DNA from: CAWGET01 sp963821715
GTDB lineage: Bacteria; Bacteroidota; Ignavibacteria; Ignavibacteriales; Melioribacteraceae
Reading direction: 5' to 3'
Length of the DNA: 64,000 nt
Assembly: GCA_963821715.1 (NCBI GenBank)
Contig: CAWGET010000010.1
Location: forward strand, 372,001-436,000
The position numbers were made by a program, and so were the translations under genes. Positions 9,292-17,192 of this stretch are shown piece by piece (within the stretch, counting starts at the first letter, position 1; the number at the start of each line of letters is the position of its first letter). The notes beneath the pieces were generated by a model. That model did no database searches and was not told the origin of the DNA. It saw only the letters and a program-made list of their open reading frames with translations.

Positions 9292-10224
9292 TTAATTTTT
9301 ATTTGTAAAAAATTCTATCGTTTTCTCCAATCCGGTTTTCAGATCGAATTGCGGATTGAAATTCAGTTTTTCAATCGTATTATCAATTGAAGCAAGACTA
9401 TGTTTAATATCGCCTGCCCGCTCGTCTTCAAAATTAATTTTACTTTTCGAACCTATAATTTCGATGATCCATTCGGCTATTTTTTTTATCGTAATCGACT
9501 TTCCTTGGGCAACGTTAAAAACTCCAGTTACTTCGGAATTTTCCGCCGCTAGTACGTTTGCTTTTACAATATCCTTAACATAAACGAAATCGCGCGTCTG
9601 CTCTCCGTCGCCGTAAATCGTTATATCTTCATTTTTTACTGCTTTTGAGATAAAAATTGGTATGGCGGCAGCATACATACTTTTTGGATCCTGCCTTGGC
9701 CCAAAAGCATTAAAATATCTCAATGAAACCGTTTTCATGCCATACGCTTCATAGAACATCTGTCCGTAATACTCGCCATCCAATTTAGTTATTCCATAAG
9801 GAGACTTTGGATTCGGGCGCATATTGGTTTTTTTCGGAAGTTCCGGATCGTCGCCATAAACAGCTGCCGAACTTGAGTGAACTAATTTTTTAACTCCATT
9901 ATTTTTCCCGGCTTCCAAAAGATTTAATAATCCCCCGACGTTAATATCAATAGTTTCTTTCGGTTTATCCATCGACTCCGGCACGGAAACGAGCGCGGCG
10001 AGATTAAAAACATAATCGGTTCCCTTTAAAACCTCGCCAACCAGATTTTTATCCGTTATGCTTCCTTCATGAAGGGTTATGTTTGATTGATCGAAAATTT
10101 CTATGTTTTTTTTGTAACCCGATCTGAAGTTATCAATAACATGAACATCAACTCCTTCATTTATCCAAAACTCCACAATATGGCTTCCGATAAATCCGCA
10201 GCCACCTGTAATTACTACTTTCAT
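9292..10224 (-). CDS. NAD-dependent nucleotide-sugar epimerase/dehydratase (extended SDR)
   Basis: A 310-residue extended short-chain dehydrogenase. The Rossmann motif GGCGFIGSH lies at residues 7-15. SSSAAVYG carries the catalytic Ser, and YGITK carries the Tyr and Lys of YxxxK near residue 145. RYFNAFGPRQDP is typical of UDP-glucose 4-epimerase-like enzymes. It probably converts a UDP-hexose for surface polysaccharide synthesis. No other polysaccharide gene is adjacent, so the exact substrate is open. It is transcribed away from dnaA, so the 10225-10673 region holds divergent promoters. Confidence 0.85.
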   Translation of the reverse strand: MKVVITGGCGFIGSHIVEFWINEGVDVHVIDNFRSGYKKNIEIFDQSNITLHEGSITDKNLVGEVLKGTDYVFNLAALVSVPESMDKPKETIDINVGGLLNLLEAGKNNGVKKLVHSSSAAVYGDDPELPKKTNMRPNPKSPYGITKLDGEYYGQMFYEAYGMKTVSLRYFNAFGPRQDPKSMYAAAIPIFISKAVKNEDITIYGDGEQTRDFVYVKDIVKANVLAAENSEVTGVFNVAQGKSITIKKIAEWIIEIIGSKSKINFEDERAGDIKHSLASIDNTIEKLNFNPQFDLKTGLEKTIEFFTNKN

Positions 10225-10448
10225 TAAAGCCTCTATAAATTTATTTTAACGGTTGAATTTAGTCATTTTTTTATTCAGTAAAAAGACGCCTGATATCCTT
10301 TAAATTTTAATAAAAATTTAATTCGTTGTAATCAAATGAATTACAAGAAATTTGAAAATTTAATTTGCCAAAATTAACATTTAAACATATTTTCAACCCG
10401 CAGCAAAGATACAAACGTTATGTTGATAACTTGTTGGCAACTTTATTT

Positions 10449-10464
10449 TGTGAAACGTTTCACA
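10449..10464. promoter_or_regulatory. Perfect 16-bp palindrome matching the CRP/FNR half-site consensus
   Basis: TGTGAAACGTTTCACA is a perfect palindrome and fits TGTGA-N6-TCACA exactly. The central CG also fits LacI-family operators. It lies about 217 bases upstream of the dnaA start. It resembles the parS halves seen at 33784 but in the opposite arrangement, so it is not a parS site. Regulation of dnaA or of the divergent epimerase gene is inferred. Confidence 0.5.
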
Positions 10465-10662
10465 CCCAAAGGGAGAAAAGCATCCGTGTTAATTGTGGAT
10501 TCAAACAATGTTTATAAAATAGGGCGCTCCGCCTTAAGTCGTTTCAACACAATAACTTGCGCTACTTCACTTAATGTTAATAATTTGTTGAGAACTTTAT
10601 CCGTAATAATAAAAAATTGCGGTAATTCACCCGAAAACCAAAAAAACTCTTAATACTGAAAA

Positions 10663-10671
10663 TGTGGATAA
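10663..10671 (-). promoter_or_regulatory. Consensus DnaA box at the dnaA start
   Basis: TGTGGATAA is the complement of the consensus TTATCCACA. It lies directly before the ATG at 10674 and overlaps the alternative ATG at 10662. DnaA bound here could repress its own expression. Confidence 0.7.
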
Positions 10672-10673
10672 GT

Positions 10674-12086
10674 ATGAGCAATTTAAGCGAGGCTAAAAAT
10701 TTAGAACCATCAAGTGACGCTAAATCTCTATGGAAGGAATGTTTATTAATTATAAAAGAAAATGTTCCTTTTATTACATATAACACTTGGTTTTTACCAA
10801 TCAAGCCTTTAGAGATTATTGGCTCTACTTTAAAAGTAAGGGTTCCGAACAGTTTTTTTATAGAATGGATCGAAGAACATTATAACACATTAATAAATAC
10901 CACTATTCATCGTGCTTTAGGCGAGGACGCAAAACTCGCTTACGTAATTTCAAACGAAGTAGAGGATTCTTCCGGAACATCTAACTTAGATTACAAAATT
11001 TCATCTCCCACCATAGAAGTACCGAAGCGGGAAGAAGCAAAAGAAGATCAATTTGAAACAAATTTAAACCCGCGCTATCAGTTCGAAAACTTTATTAAAG
11101 GCGAAGGAAATCAGTTAGCTAGAGCCGCGGCTTTTGCGATCGGAGATAATCCAGGGCAGACTTCGTTCAATCCGCTTTTTATTTACGGCGGAGTCGGACT
11201 CGGGAAAACTCATCTTATCCAGGCAATCGGAAATAAAATTTTAAGAAAATTCCCGGATAAAAAAGCAATCTATCTATCGACGGATATTTTTACAGTCGAA
11301 TATGTTGAAGCTATTCAGAATAATACTGTTAATGAGTTTTCCGGATTTTATAAAAATATGGATGTATTGATTATTGACGATATTCAGTTTTTAGTAGGGA
11401 AGGAAAAAACGCAGGATCACTTTTTTAATATTTTCAACGTGCTGCACCAATCGGGGAAGCAGATTATACTTTCCAGCGATAAACCGCCCAAAGATCTTAA
11501 AGGATTGAACGAACGCCTCGTATCAAGATTCCAATGGGGATTAACGGCAGATATTCAACCGCCCGAATTTGAAACTAGAATAGCTATTTTGAAGAACAAA
11601 AGCGAGAGCTTCGGAATTGCTTTATCGGGTGAAATTCTTGAATATATCGCAACGAATATTACATCCAATATCCGCGAGCTGGAAGGATGTTTAATTAAAC
11701 TACTCGCCAATGCTTCTTTAAGTTCGAAAGAAATAAATTACGAACTAGCAAGAAAAACGGTTAAAGAAATAGCGACTGGGCGGAAAGTAAATATTTCAAT
11801 CGACTACATCACAAAAGTTGTTTGCGAATTTTTTGAGGTTGAAGAAAATAAAGTCCGTGAAAAGAATCGCAAAAAAGAAGTTGTATTGGCGCGTCAGGTT
11901 GCGATGTATCTTTCGAAAAAACTGACAAAATCATCGCTTAAAACGATAGGCCTTCATTTCGGTGGACGAGATCATTCAACTGTAATACATGCTTACAATA
12001 ATATTGATAAAACGCTTTTTGACGATCCGGCACTTAAAGAAAGCGTCGATAACATCAGAAATAAAATTGAGTTGAGCATTTCTTAG
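10674..12086 (+). CDS. dnaA: Chromosomal replication initiator DnaA
   Basis: About 470 residues, normal for DnaA. Domain I starts at LWKECL and is followed by a short variable linker rich in Ser and Glu. The AAA+ domain III carries Walker A GGVGLGKTH near residue 173 and Walker B VLIIDDIQFL. Domain IV ends with the DNA-binding signature GGRDHSTVIHA. It binds DnaA boxes at oriC, opens the duplex and helps load the helicase. I chose the ATG at 10674 because GGATAAG precedes it and because the alternative ATG at 10662 is embedded in a DnaA box. Both give the same domains. Confidence 0.97.
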   Translation: MSNLSEAKNLEPSSDAKSLWKECLLIIKENVPFITYNTWFLPIKPLEIIGSTLKVRVPNSFFIEWIEEHYNTLINTTIHRALGEDAKLAYVISNEVEDSSGTSNLDYKISSPTIEVPKREEAKEDQFETNLNPRYQFENFIKGEGNQLARAAAFAIGDNPGQTSFNPLFIYGGVGLGKTHLIQAIGNKILRKFPDKKAIYLSTDIFTVEYVEAIQNNTVNEFSGFYKNMDVLIIDDIQFLVGKEKTQDHFFNIFNVLHQSGKQIILSSDKPPKDLKGLNERLVSRFQWGLTADIQPPEFETRIAILKNKSESFGIALSGEILEYIATNITSNIRELEGCLIKLLANASLSSKEINYELARKTVKEIATGRKVNISIDYITKVVCEFFEVEENKVREKNRKKEVVLARQVAMYLSKKLTKSSLKTIGLHFGGRDHSTVIHAYNNIDKTLFDDPALKESVDNIRNKIELSIS

Positions 12087-12389
12087 TATTCGATATGTAA
12101 AATTAAGTTTATCACATTAACCCAAACCTGTTTTGCAAACATTTTTCTACTGGATAATAATTTCGGCGGAATAATTCCTCACTAAATTTTAGCTAATTCA
12201 AGCTGCTAATTTAGATTATCGGATTGAAAAATTAAGCGCTCAATCCTTTATAAAATTTTTCCTGGTTGGCAGCCAAACTTAAAAAAAACTGACGAATATT
12301 TTTTCTTTTCATATAAAATTTCCGTCCATCCAATAGAAAAATATTTTAAAATTTAATGTGGGAAACTTGTTAATTATGGTGGTAGTTTA

Positions 12390-12398
12390 TGTGGATAA
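12390..12398 (-). promoter_or_regulatory. Consensus DnaA box
   Basis: TGTGGATAA, the complement of TTATCCACA, inside the dnaA-dnaN gap. It faces the plus-strand box at 12446. Confidence 0.8.
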
Positions 12399-12445
12399 CC
12401 TTGAGTTATTCCACCCCGCTGTATAACTCAGTTTTTACAACAAAG

Positions 12446-12454
12446 TTATCCACA
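12446..12454 (+). promoter_or_regulatory. Consensus DnaA box
   Basis: TTATCCACA, an exact consensus box in plus orientation, convergent with the box at 12390. Confidence 0.8.
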
Positions 12455-12507
12455 TTCAGCTTTCAGTAAAAGTTTTATTTTTCGGTGGAATTAAAAAGAA
12501 ATGGATC

Positions 12508-12516
12508 TTATCAACA
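12508..12516 (+). promoter_or_regulatory. Near-consensus DnaA box
   Basis: TTATCAACA has one mismatch to TTATCCACA and lies just before the A+T-rich tract. Confidence 0.5.
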
Positions 12517-12525
12517 AATTAACAC

Positions 12526-12592
12526 GCTTATTAGTATTATTATTTTATTTAAATAAATAATATAAAAACTAATAATAATAGAGTGTGGAAAA
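12526..12592. other. Probable DNA unwinding element with candidate DnaA-trio and flanking DnaA box
   Basis: 12526-12582 is almost entirely A and T. Read 3' to 5' on the plus strand from 12581 down to 12570, the bases are GAT, AAT, AAT, AAT. This fits the DnaA-trio pattern (repeated 3'-[G/A]AT-5'). The trios lie two bases from the box TGTGGAAAA at 12584-12592. DnaA-trios are known to guide DnaA onto single strands during origin melting. The match is by eye, and the required box orientation was not verified. Confidence 0.6.
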
Positions 12593-12669
12593 GTAAATTG
12601 TTATGTATCATTTAAATTGAAAAACATTGGTTTTTTTGGTATTTTAGGATTTTAACATGGAGTGAATAA

Positions 12670-13803
12670 ATGGAATTTAAAGTAAATAGCAAAGAGCTGG
12701 AAAAGCTGCTCAATAAAATCATTCCAGCTGTACCTACCAGAACGCCTATGCCGATTCTTGAAAATTTTCTTTTCGAAATTAAAAACGGACAACTAATTGT
12801 TTACGCTACCGATTTAGAAATTTCACTTAAATCGCAATTGAATATAGTTTCGGAAGAGAATATGAGTTTTGTAATTCCAGCAAGATTATTATACGATATT
12901 GTCAGATCGCTGCAGGAAACAACAATTCATTTCAACGTTAACGAAAGAGGACAGATAAGTTTAACGACGGATAACGGCGTTTATAAATTGAGCTATTTAC
13001 CGGCTGATGAATTCCCTGAAATTCCTTCTTTTCCCGAAGAGAATGCCGAAAATCCGGATCTAAACGAATTGTCTATTCCCGGAGAAGTTTTAAGAAACGC
13101 TTTAGAAAAAACCGCTTTTGCAATGAGTAAAGAAGAAATGCGTCCCGCTATGATGGGAACTCTTTTTGAGTTTGGTGAAGACGGTTTAAGATTTGTTGCT
13201 ACTGATGGACATCGTCTCGCAAATCTTCTTGATAAAAATATTAAAACTAATTTTGAAGAACAGTACGTCATCCCCGAAAAAGCAATATCGGTTATTCTAA
13301 AAGTATTGGGAGAAAAAGACGTAAAAATATATTTAAGCAAATCGCACGTATCATTTAATTTGAATGATATGGAACTGATAACACGAATTATCGGTCAAAA
13401 GTATCCCGACTATAAAAGCGTAATTCCTCTTGAAAATGAATTTAAGTTAAAATTTAAAACGAAAGAGCTCCACAATACGATTAAGAGGATGATGCTTTTT
13501 TCACCGTCGAATTCCCGCAGAGTTAAGTTTTCGGTGAAGGAAAACAACCTGGAAATCTCAGCGGAAGATCCGGACCAGGGAGCATTTGCAAAAGAAAGTT
13601 TGATGTGTGAATATAAAGGGGATGCGATTGATATCGGCTTTAATTCCACTTATGTAAACGATGTTTTAAGTCATATGGCGGAAGAAGAAAATTTAATTTT
13701 TAAACTTCATTCCCCCACAAAAGCTGTAATAATTGTTCCGGTTGAAGAGAAAGAGAATCTCGATTTAATGATGCTGTTAATGCCGGTGCGTTTGAATAAT
13801 TAA
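12670..13803 (+). CDS. dnaN: DNA polymerase III sliding clamp (beta subunit)
   Basis: A 377-residue beta clamp, normal length, with three similar domains that form half of the ring. Recognisable segments include the N-terminal PTRTPMPILENFL, the middle FVATDGHRLA, and the C-terminal MLLMPVRL, which is the usual family ending. The ring tethers polymerase III to DNA. It lies directly right of oriC and is followed after three bases by recF, so dnaN, recF and the DUF721 gene probably form one transcript. Confidence 0.97.
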   Translation: MEFKVNSKELEKLLNKIIPAVPTRTPMPILENFLFEIKNGQLIVYATDLEISLKSQLNIVSEENMSFVIPARLLYDIVRSLQETTIHFNVNERGQISLTTDNGVYKLSYLPADEFPEIPSFPEENAENPDLNELSIPGEVLRNALEKTAFAMSKEEMRPAMMGTLFEFGEDGLRFVATDGHRLANLLDKNIKTNFEEQYVIPEKAISVILKVLGEKDVKIYLSKSHVSFNLNDMELITRIIGQKYPDYKSVIPLENEFKLKFKTKELHNTIKRMMLFSPSNSRRVKFSVKENNLEISAEDPDQGAFAKESLMCEYKGDAIDIGFNSTYVNDVLSHMAEEENLIFKLHSPTKAVIIVPVEEKENLDLMMLLMPVRLNN

Positions 13804-13806
13804 GAA

Positions 13807-14916
13807 ATGGTAATAAAATCTTTAGAGTTAAACAATTTCAGGTTACACGAAAATACAAATCTGAAATTTTCCGATAATCTGAATTACATTATAGGAGGAA
13901 ACGGACAAGGAAAGACAACTATTCTTGAGGCTATATATTTTTTATGTACAACAAAAAGCCTTTTGCAAGCGTCTGATATTGAGTATTTGAATTTCGAAAA
14001 GAAATATTTTGAAGTGAACGGTTCTTTTTCGGATTCTACAGAAGATAAAGTAAAGTTGTTTTATGACATTGAAGGTAATAAGAAGCAAACATTTTTAAAC
14101 GATAAACAAATTTACAGAGCGTCTTCTTTAATTGGGAAATTTCCCGTTGTAACACTGGTTCAGTCGGATCATTTTATAACACAGGGATCTCCGGGGGAAA
14201 GAAGAAAATTTATTGATTCGGTAATTTCTCAATCGAGTAGAACATATTTAGAATTTTTAATGGAATATTCTAAGACGCTGAGGCAGAGATCTTCCCTTCT
14301 CCAGCAAATCAAAGAAAGAAGAAATTTTAACTTGACCGACCAATTAGATTCCTGGACCGAAACGCTAATTCAGAAAGGCGTTGAGATTATTTATCACAGG
14401 GCAAATTTTATTGAGGAATTCCGTTCCTATATAAAAAATTCGTATTCAAAGATTATGGAACGCAGAGAAGAGCCCGAAATTGATTATTATTACCGTGACG
14501 ATTCCAAAGAAATTATTGAGGAAAAATTAAGATCCGAGTTTGAAGAAAAAAAAGAAGACGAATTACGAAGGGGAACAAATTTAGCCGGTCCGCATAGAGA
14601 CGATTTTTTATTTAAAATAAATGACATGGAATTGAGAAAGTACGGATCTCAGGGTCAGCATAAAACTTTTCAAATCGCGCTCCGCTTCGGTCAATTCTTT
14701 TTTATGAATGAAAAAATGAATAAGACACCGATATTTTTAATGGATGATGTATTCGGCGAGTTGGATAGTTTTCGGGCGGGAAAAATTAGTCAATACTTAA
14801 AAGAAGTCGGACAGGCTTTTATAACGATGACGGATTTTTCGAATATAGGAAGTCTGCAGAAAGAAGAAAACGATCTCATAATTAAAGTCGCAAACGGAAC
14901 AGCGTCTTATGAGTAA
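13807..14916 (+). CDS. recF: DNA replication and repair protein RecF
   Basis: A 369-residue SMC-like ATPase that helps load RecA at gaps. Walker A GGNGQGKTT lies near residues 34-42. The ABC-type signature region reads YGSQGQHKTFQIALR, and Walker B reads PIFLMDDVFGELD. The usual RecF segments GSPGERRKFID and GPHRDD are present. The start is three bases after dnaN. Its 3' end overlaps the next gene by eight bases, which suggests coupling. Confidence 0.95.
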   Translation: MVIKSLELNNFRLHENTNLKFSDNLNYIIGGNGQGKTTILEAIYFLCTTKSLLQASDIEYLNFEKKYFEVNGSFSDSTEDKVKLFYDIEGNKKQTFLNDKQIYRASSLIGKFPVVTLVQSDHFITQGSPGERRKFIDSVISQSSRTYLEFLMEYSKTLRQRSSLLQQIKERRNFNLTDQLDSWTETLIQKGVEIIYHRANFIEEFRSYIKNSYSKIMERREEPEIDYYYRDDSKEIIEEKLRSEFEEKKEDELRRGTNLAGPHRDDFLFKINDMELRKYGSQGQHKTFQIALRFGQFFFMNEKMNKTPIFLMDDVFGELDSFRAGKISQYLKEVGQAFITMTDFSNIGSLQKEENDLIIKVANGTASYE

Positions 14917-15199
14917 ATCTTATAAAAGTATTTCGGAAATACTCGGCTCGTCAGATGAATTCGATAAGTTCAGGAAAGCGGCAAAAGAGAGCGATGTTGT
15001 TGATAAATTTTTTGAAGTTATTCCCGGTTTAGACGGTGTTGCCGAGCCGGTAAAGTTAGAAAAAAAAATATTATTCTTAAAAGTTCAGAACTCCGTTTGG
15101 CGGAGTGAATTATTTTTGAAACAGAAAGCAATAGCTGAAAAAATAAACAGATTTTTTGACGAAGATCTAGTAAAAACGATAAAATTTATATCAAAGTAA
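14909..15199 (+). CDS. DUF721/DciA-like protein
   Basis: A 96-residue protein of the DUF721 family by length, by position between recF and gyrB, and by the segment LFLKVQNSVWRSELFLKQKAI, which matches the KH-like core of the family. Members include DciA, the ancestral loader of the DnaB helicase in bacteria without DnaC or DnaI. A role in helicase loading at the neighbouring oriC is inferred. It overlaps recF by eight bases. Confidence 0.8.
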   Translation: MSKSYKSISEILGSSDEFDKFRKAAKESDVVDKFFEVIPGLDGVAEPVKLEKKILFLKVQNSVWRSELFLKQKAIAEKINRFFDEDLVKTIKFISK

Positions 15200-15215
15200 A
15201 TAGTGTGGTGAAGAA

Positions 15216-17174
15216 GTGACAAAGGAAAAAGCACAGCAAAATTATACGGCTAAAAATATAAATATACTTAAAGGTCTGGAAGCAGTTAGAAAAAGACCCG
15301 CAATGTATATAGGAGACGTGGGAACGCGCGGGCTGCATCATTTGGTAAACGAAGTTGTTGATAATAGTATTGACGAAGCCTTAGCCGGATATAATGATTT
15401 AATAAAAATAACAATAAACAAAGACGGAAGTGTTACCGTTGAAGATAACGGTCGCGGAATTCCGGTAGATATTCATCCCGAAGAAAACAGATCCGCGCTT
15501 GAAGTAGTTATGACAGTACTTCATGCGGGTGGTAAATTCGATAAGGATTCTTACAAAGTATCCGGCGGTCTTCACGGCGTCGGCGTTTCGGTAGTTAACG
15601 CTCTTTCCGAATGGATGGAAGTTACCGTAACCAGAAACGGCGTAATTTATAAACAGGAATATGAAAAAGGCTTTCCGAAGTATCCCGTTAAAGAGATTGG
15701 AAAAGCAAAGAAAAAGAGCGACAGCGGTACAAAAGTCAGGTTTATGCCCGATTCGGAAATATTTAAAATTACGAAATTTAAATTTGATACTTTAGCGGAA
15801 AGAATGCGCGAACTAGCTTTCTTGAATAAAGAAATCACAATAACTCTTAAAGATGAAATAGAAGAAGAAGAAGATACTTATCATTATAAAGGCGGGATTA
15901 TCGAGTTCGTTCAATATCTTGACGAAACAAGAAACGCCTTTCACAAACCGGTTTACATCGAAGGAGAAAAAGACAACACTCCTGTAGAAATTGCTTTTGA
16001 ATACAGCGATAATTATTCCGACAATCTTCATTCATACGTAAACAATATCAATACTCACGAAGGCGGAACTCACGTTGTCGGATTCAAAACCGCTTTAACC
16101 AGAACGCTGAATAACTACGCGTACAAAAATAAACTGATAAAAGAGAACAGCAAAATCAGTTTAACCGGTGATGATTTCCGCGAAGGATTAACTGCTGTAA
16201 TTTCCGTAAAAGTTATGGAGCCGCAGTTTGAAGGACAGACGAAAACTAAACTTGGCAACAGTGAAGTTAAGTCGGTTGTCGAATCGATAGTCGGGGAAAA
16301 ACTTTCAGAATATTTGGAAGAAAATCCGTCCGTTGGAAAAAAGATTATCGAGAAATGTACAAGAGCAGCCGAAGCGAGGGAAGCCGCGAGAAAAGCGCGC
16401 GATCTTGTAAGAAGAAAGAACGCGATTGACGTGATGAATCTTCCCGGTAAACTTGCCGATTGCTCTATTAACGATCCCGAGCATTGCGAAATATATATCG
16501 TCGAGGGTGATTCCGCGGGCGGCTCTGCAAAGCAGGGACGCGACAGACGATTCCAGGCGATTCTTCCACTTAAAGGAAAAATCCTGAATGTTGAAAAATC
16601 GAAGATGACAAAAATTTTAGAAAATAATGAAATTAAAGCCATCATCTCGGCAATCGGCGCGGGAATTGGATTGGAATTCGACAATGAAAAAGCGCGCTAC
16701 GGTAAAATTATTATTATGACCGATGCTGACGTTGACGGGAGCCATATCCGTACTCTCCTTTTAACCTTTATTTACAGGCACATGAAGGAGTTAATAGAAG
16801 CCGGTAGAGTTTATATTGCTCAGCCGCCGCTTTACAAAATTAAAAAAGGAAAAGAAGAAGTTTACGCTTTTGATGACGCCGAAAGAGATCAAGTATTGAA
16901 ACGTTTCAAACCAAACGGCGCTGCCGAAGAAGGTTTTGATGAAGAAGGACTTCCAAAAGGTGTAACAATTTCCAGATATAAAGGTTTGGGAGAAATGAAT
17001 CCCGATCAACTTTGGGATACAACAATGAATCCTGAGACGAGAACTGTTTTACAGGTAAATCTTGAAAGCGCTGCGGCGGCAGATAAAATTTTTGAAACTT
17101 TGATGGGCGACGCAGTGGAGCCGAGAAGAGCTTTCATAGAAAAACACGCAAAATACGCAAACTTAGATATTTAA
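15216..17174 (+). CDS. gyrB: DNA gyrase subunit B
   Basis: A 652-residue ATPase subunit of gyrase. The GHKL ATP site shows EVVDNSIDEALAG near residue 45 and GGLHGVGVSVVNALS near 115. The TOPRIM domain shows EGDSAGGSAKQGRDR and DADVDGSHIRTLL. The C-terminal ends in the typical PRRAFIEKHA region. It starts with GTG at 15216, 16 bases after the DUF721 stop. It introduces negative supercoils together with GyrA, encoded 18 bases downstream, and the two are probably cotranscribed. Confidence 0.96.
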   Translation: MTKEKAQQNYTAKNINILKGLEAVRKRPAMYIGDVGTRGLHHLVNEVVDNSIDEALAGYNDLIKITINKDGSVTVEDNGRGIPVDIHPEENRSALEVVMTVLHAGGKFDKDSYKVSGGLHGVGVSVVNALSEWMEVTVTRNGVIYKQEYEKGFPKYPVKEIGKAKKKSDSGTKVRFMPDSEIFKITKFKFDTLAERMRELAFLNKEITITLKDEIEEEEDTYHYKGGIIEFVQYLDETRNAFHKPVYIEGEKDNTPVEIAFEYSDNYSDNLHSYVNNINTHEGGTHVVGFKTALTRTLNNYAYKNKLIKENSKISLTGDDFREGLTAVISVKVMEPQFEGQTKTKLGNSEVKSVVESIVGEKLSEYLEENPSVGKKIIEKCTRAAEAREAARKARDLVRRKNAIDVMNLPGKLADCSINDPEHCEIYIVEGDSAGGSAKQGRDRRFQAILPLKGKILNVEKSKMTKILENNEIKAIISAIGAGIGLEFDNEKARYGKIIIMTDADVDGSHIRTLLLTFIYRHMKELIEAGRVYIAQPPLYKIKKGKEEVYAFDDAERDQVLKRFKPNGAAEEGFDEEGLPKGVTISRYKGLGEMNPDQLWDTTMNPETRTVLQVNLESAAAADKIFETLMGDAVEPRRAFIEKHAKYANLDI

Positions 17175-17192
17175 TTAATAGGTACTGAAAAT

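Larger units (their letters stand above)
10225..10673. promoter_or_regulatory. Divergent regulatory region upstream of dnaA
   Basis: About 450 bases without a credible gene between the divergent epimerase and dnaA genes. It contains the 16-bp palindrome at 10449-10464, near-matches to DnaA boxes at 10421-10429 (TGTTGATAA) and 10575-10583 (TGTTAATAA), and an exact box at 10663-10671. This arrangement fits an autoregulated dnaA promoter. I could not assign -35 and -10 elements with confidence. Confidence 0.6.
12087..12669. other. oriC: Origin of replication (oriC) between dnaA and dnaN
   Basis: A 583-base gene-free gap between dnaA and dnaN, the usual oriC location. It contains exact consensus DnaA boxes at 12390-12398 (minus orientation) and 12446-12454 (plus), a one-mismatch box TTATCAACA at 12508-12516, and TGTGGAAAA (complement TTTTCCACA, fits TTWTNCACA) at 12584-12592. 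An almost pure A+T tract lies at 12526-12582. The left part (12087-12360) is A+T-rich without features I can name. Box clustering, the A+T tract and gene context together make the assignment strong. Confidence 0.85.

Noticed and set aside
10449..10464. The dnaA-leader palindrome as a parS site
   Set aside because: The half-sites are in the opposite order (GTGAAAC before GTTTCAC), so it does not fit the parS consensus.
10420..10653. A 77-codon open frame in the dnaA leader
   Set aside because: It crosses the palindrome and DnaA-box-like words, has no ribosome-binding site and no coding-like composition.
16115..16684. A 189-codon frame antisense to gyrB
   Set aside because: It lies wholly inside gyrB and has no ribosome-binding site or recognisable domain.
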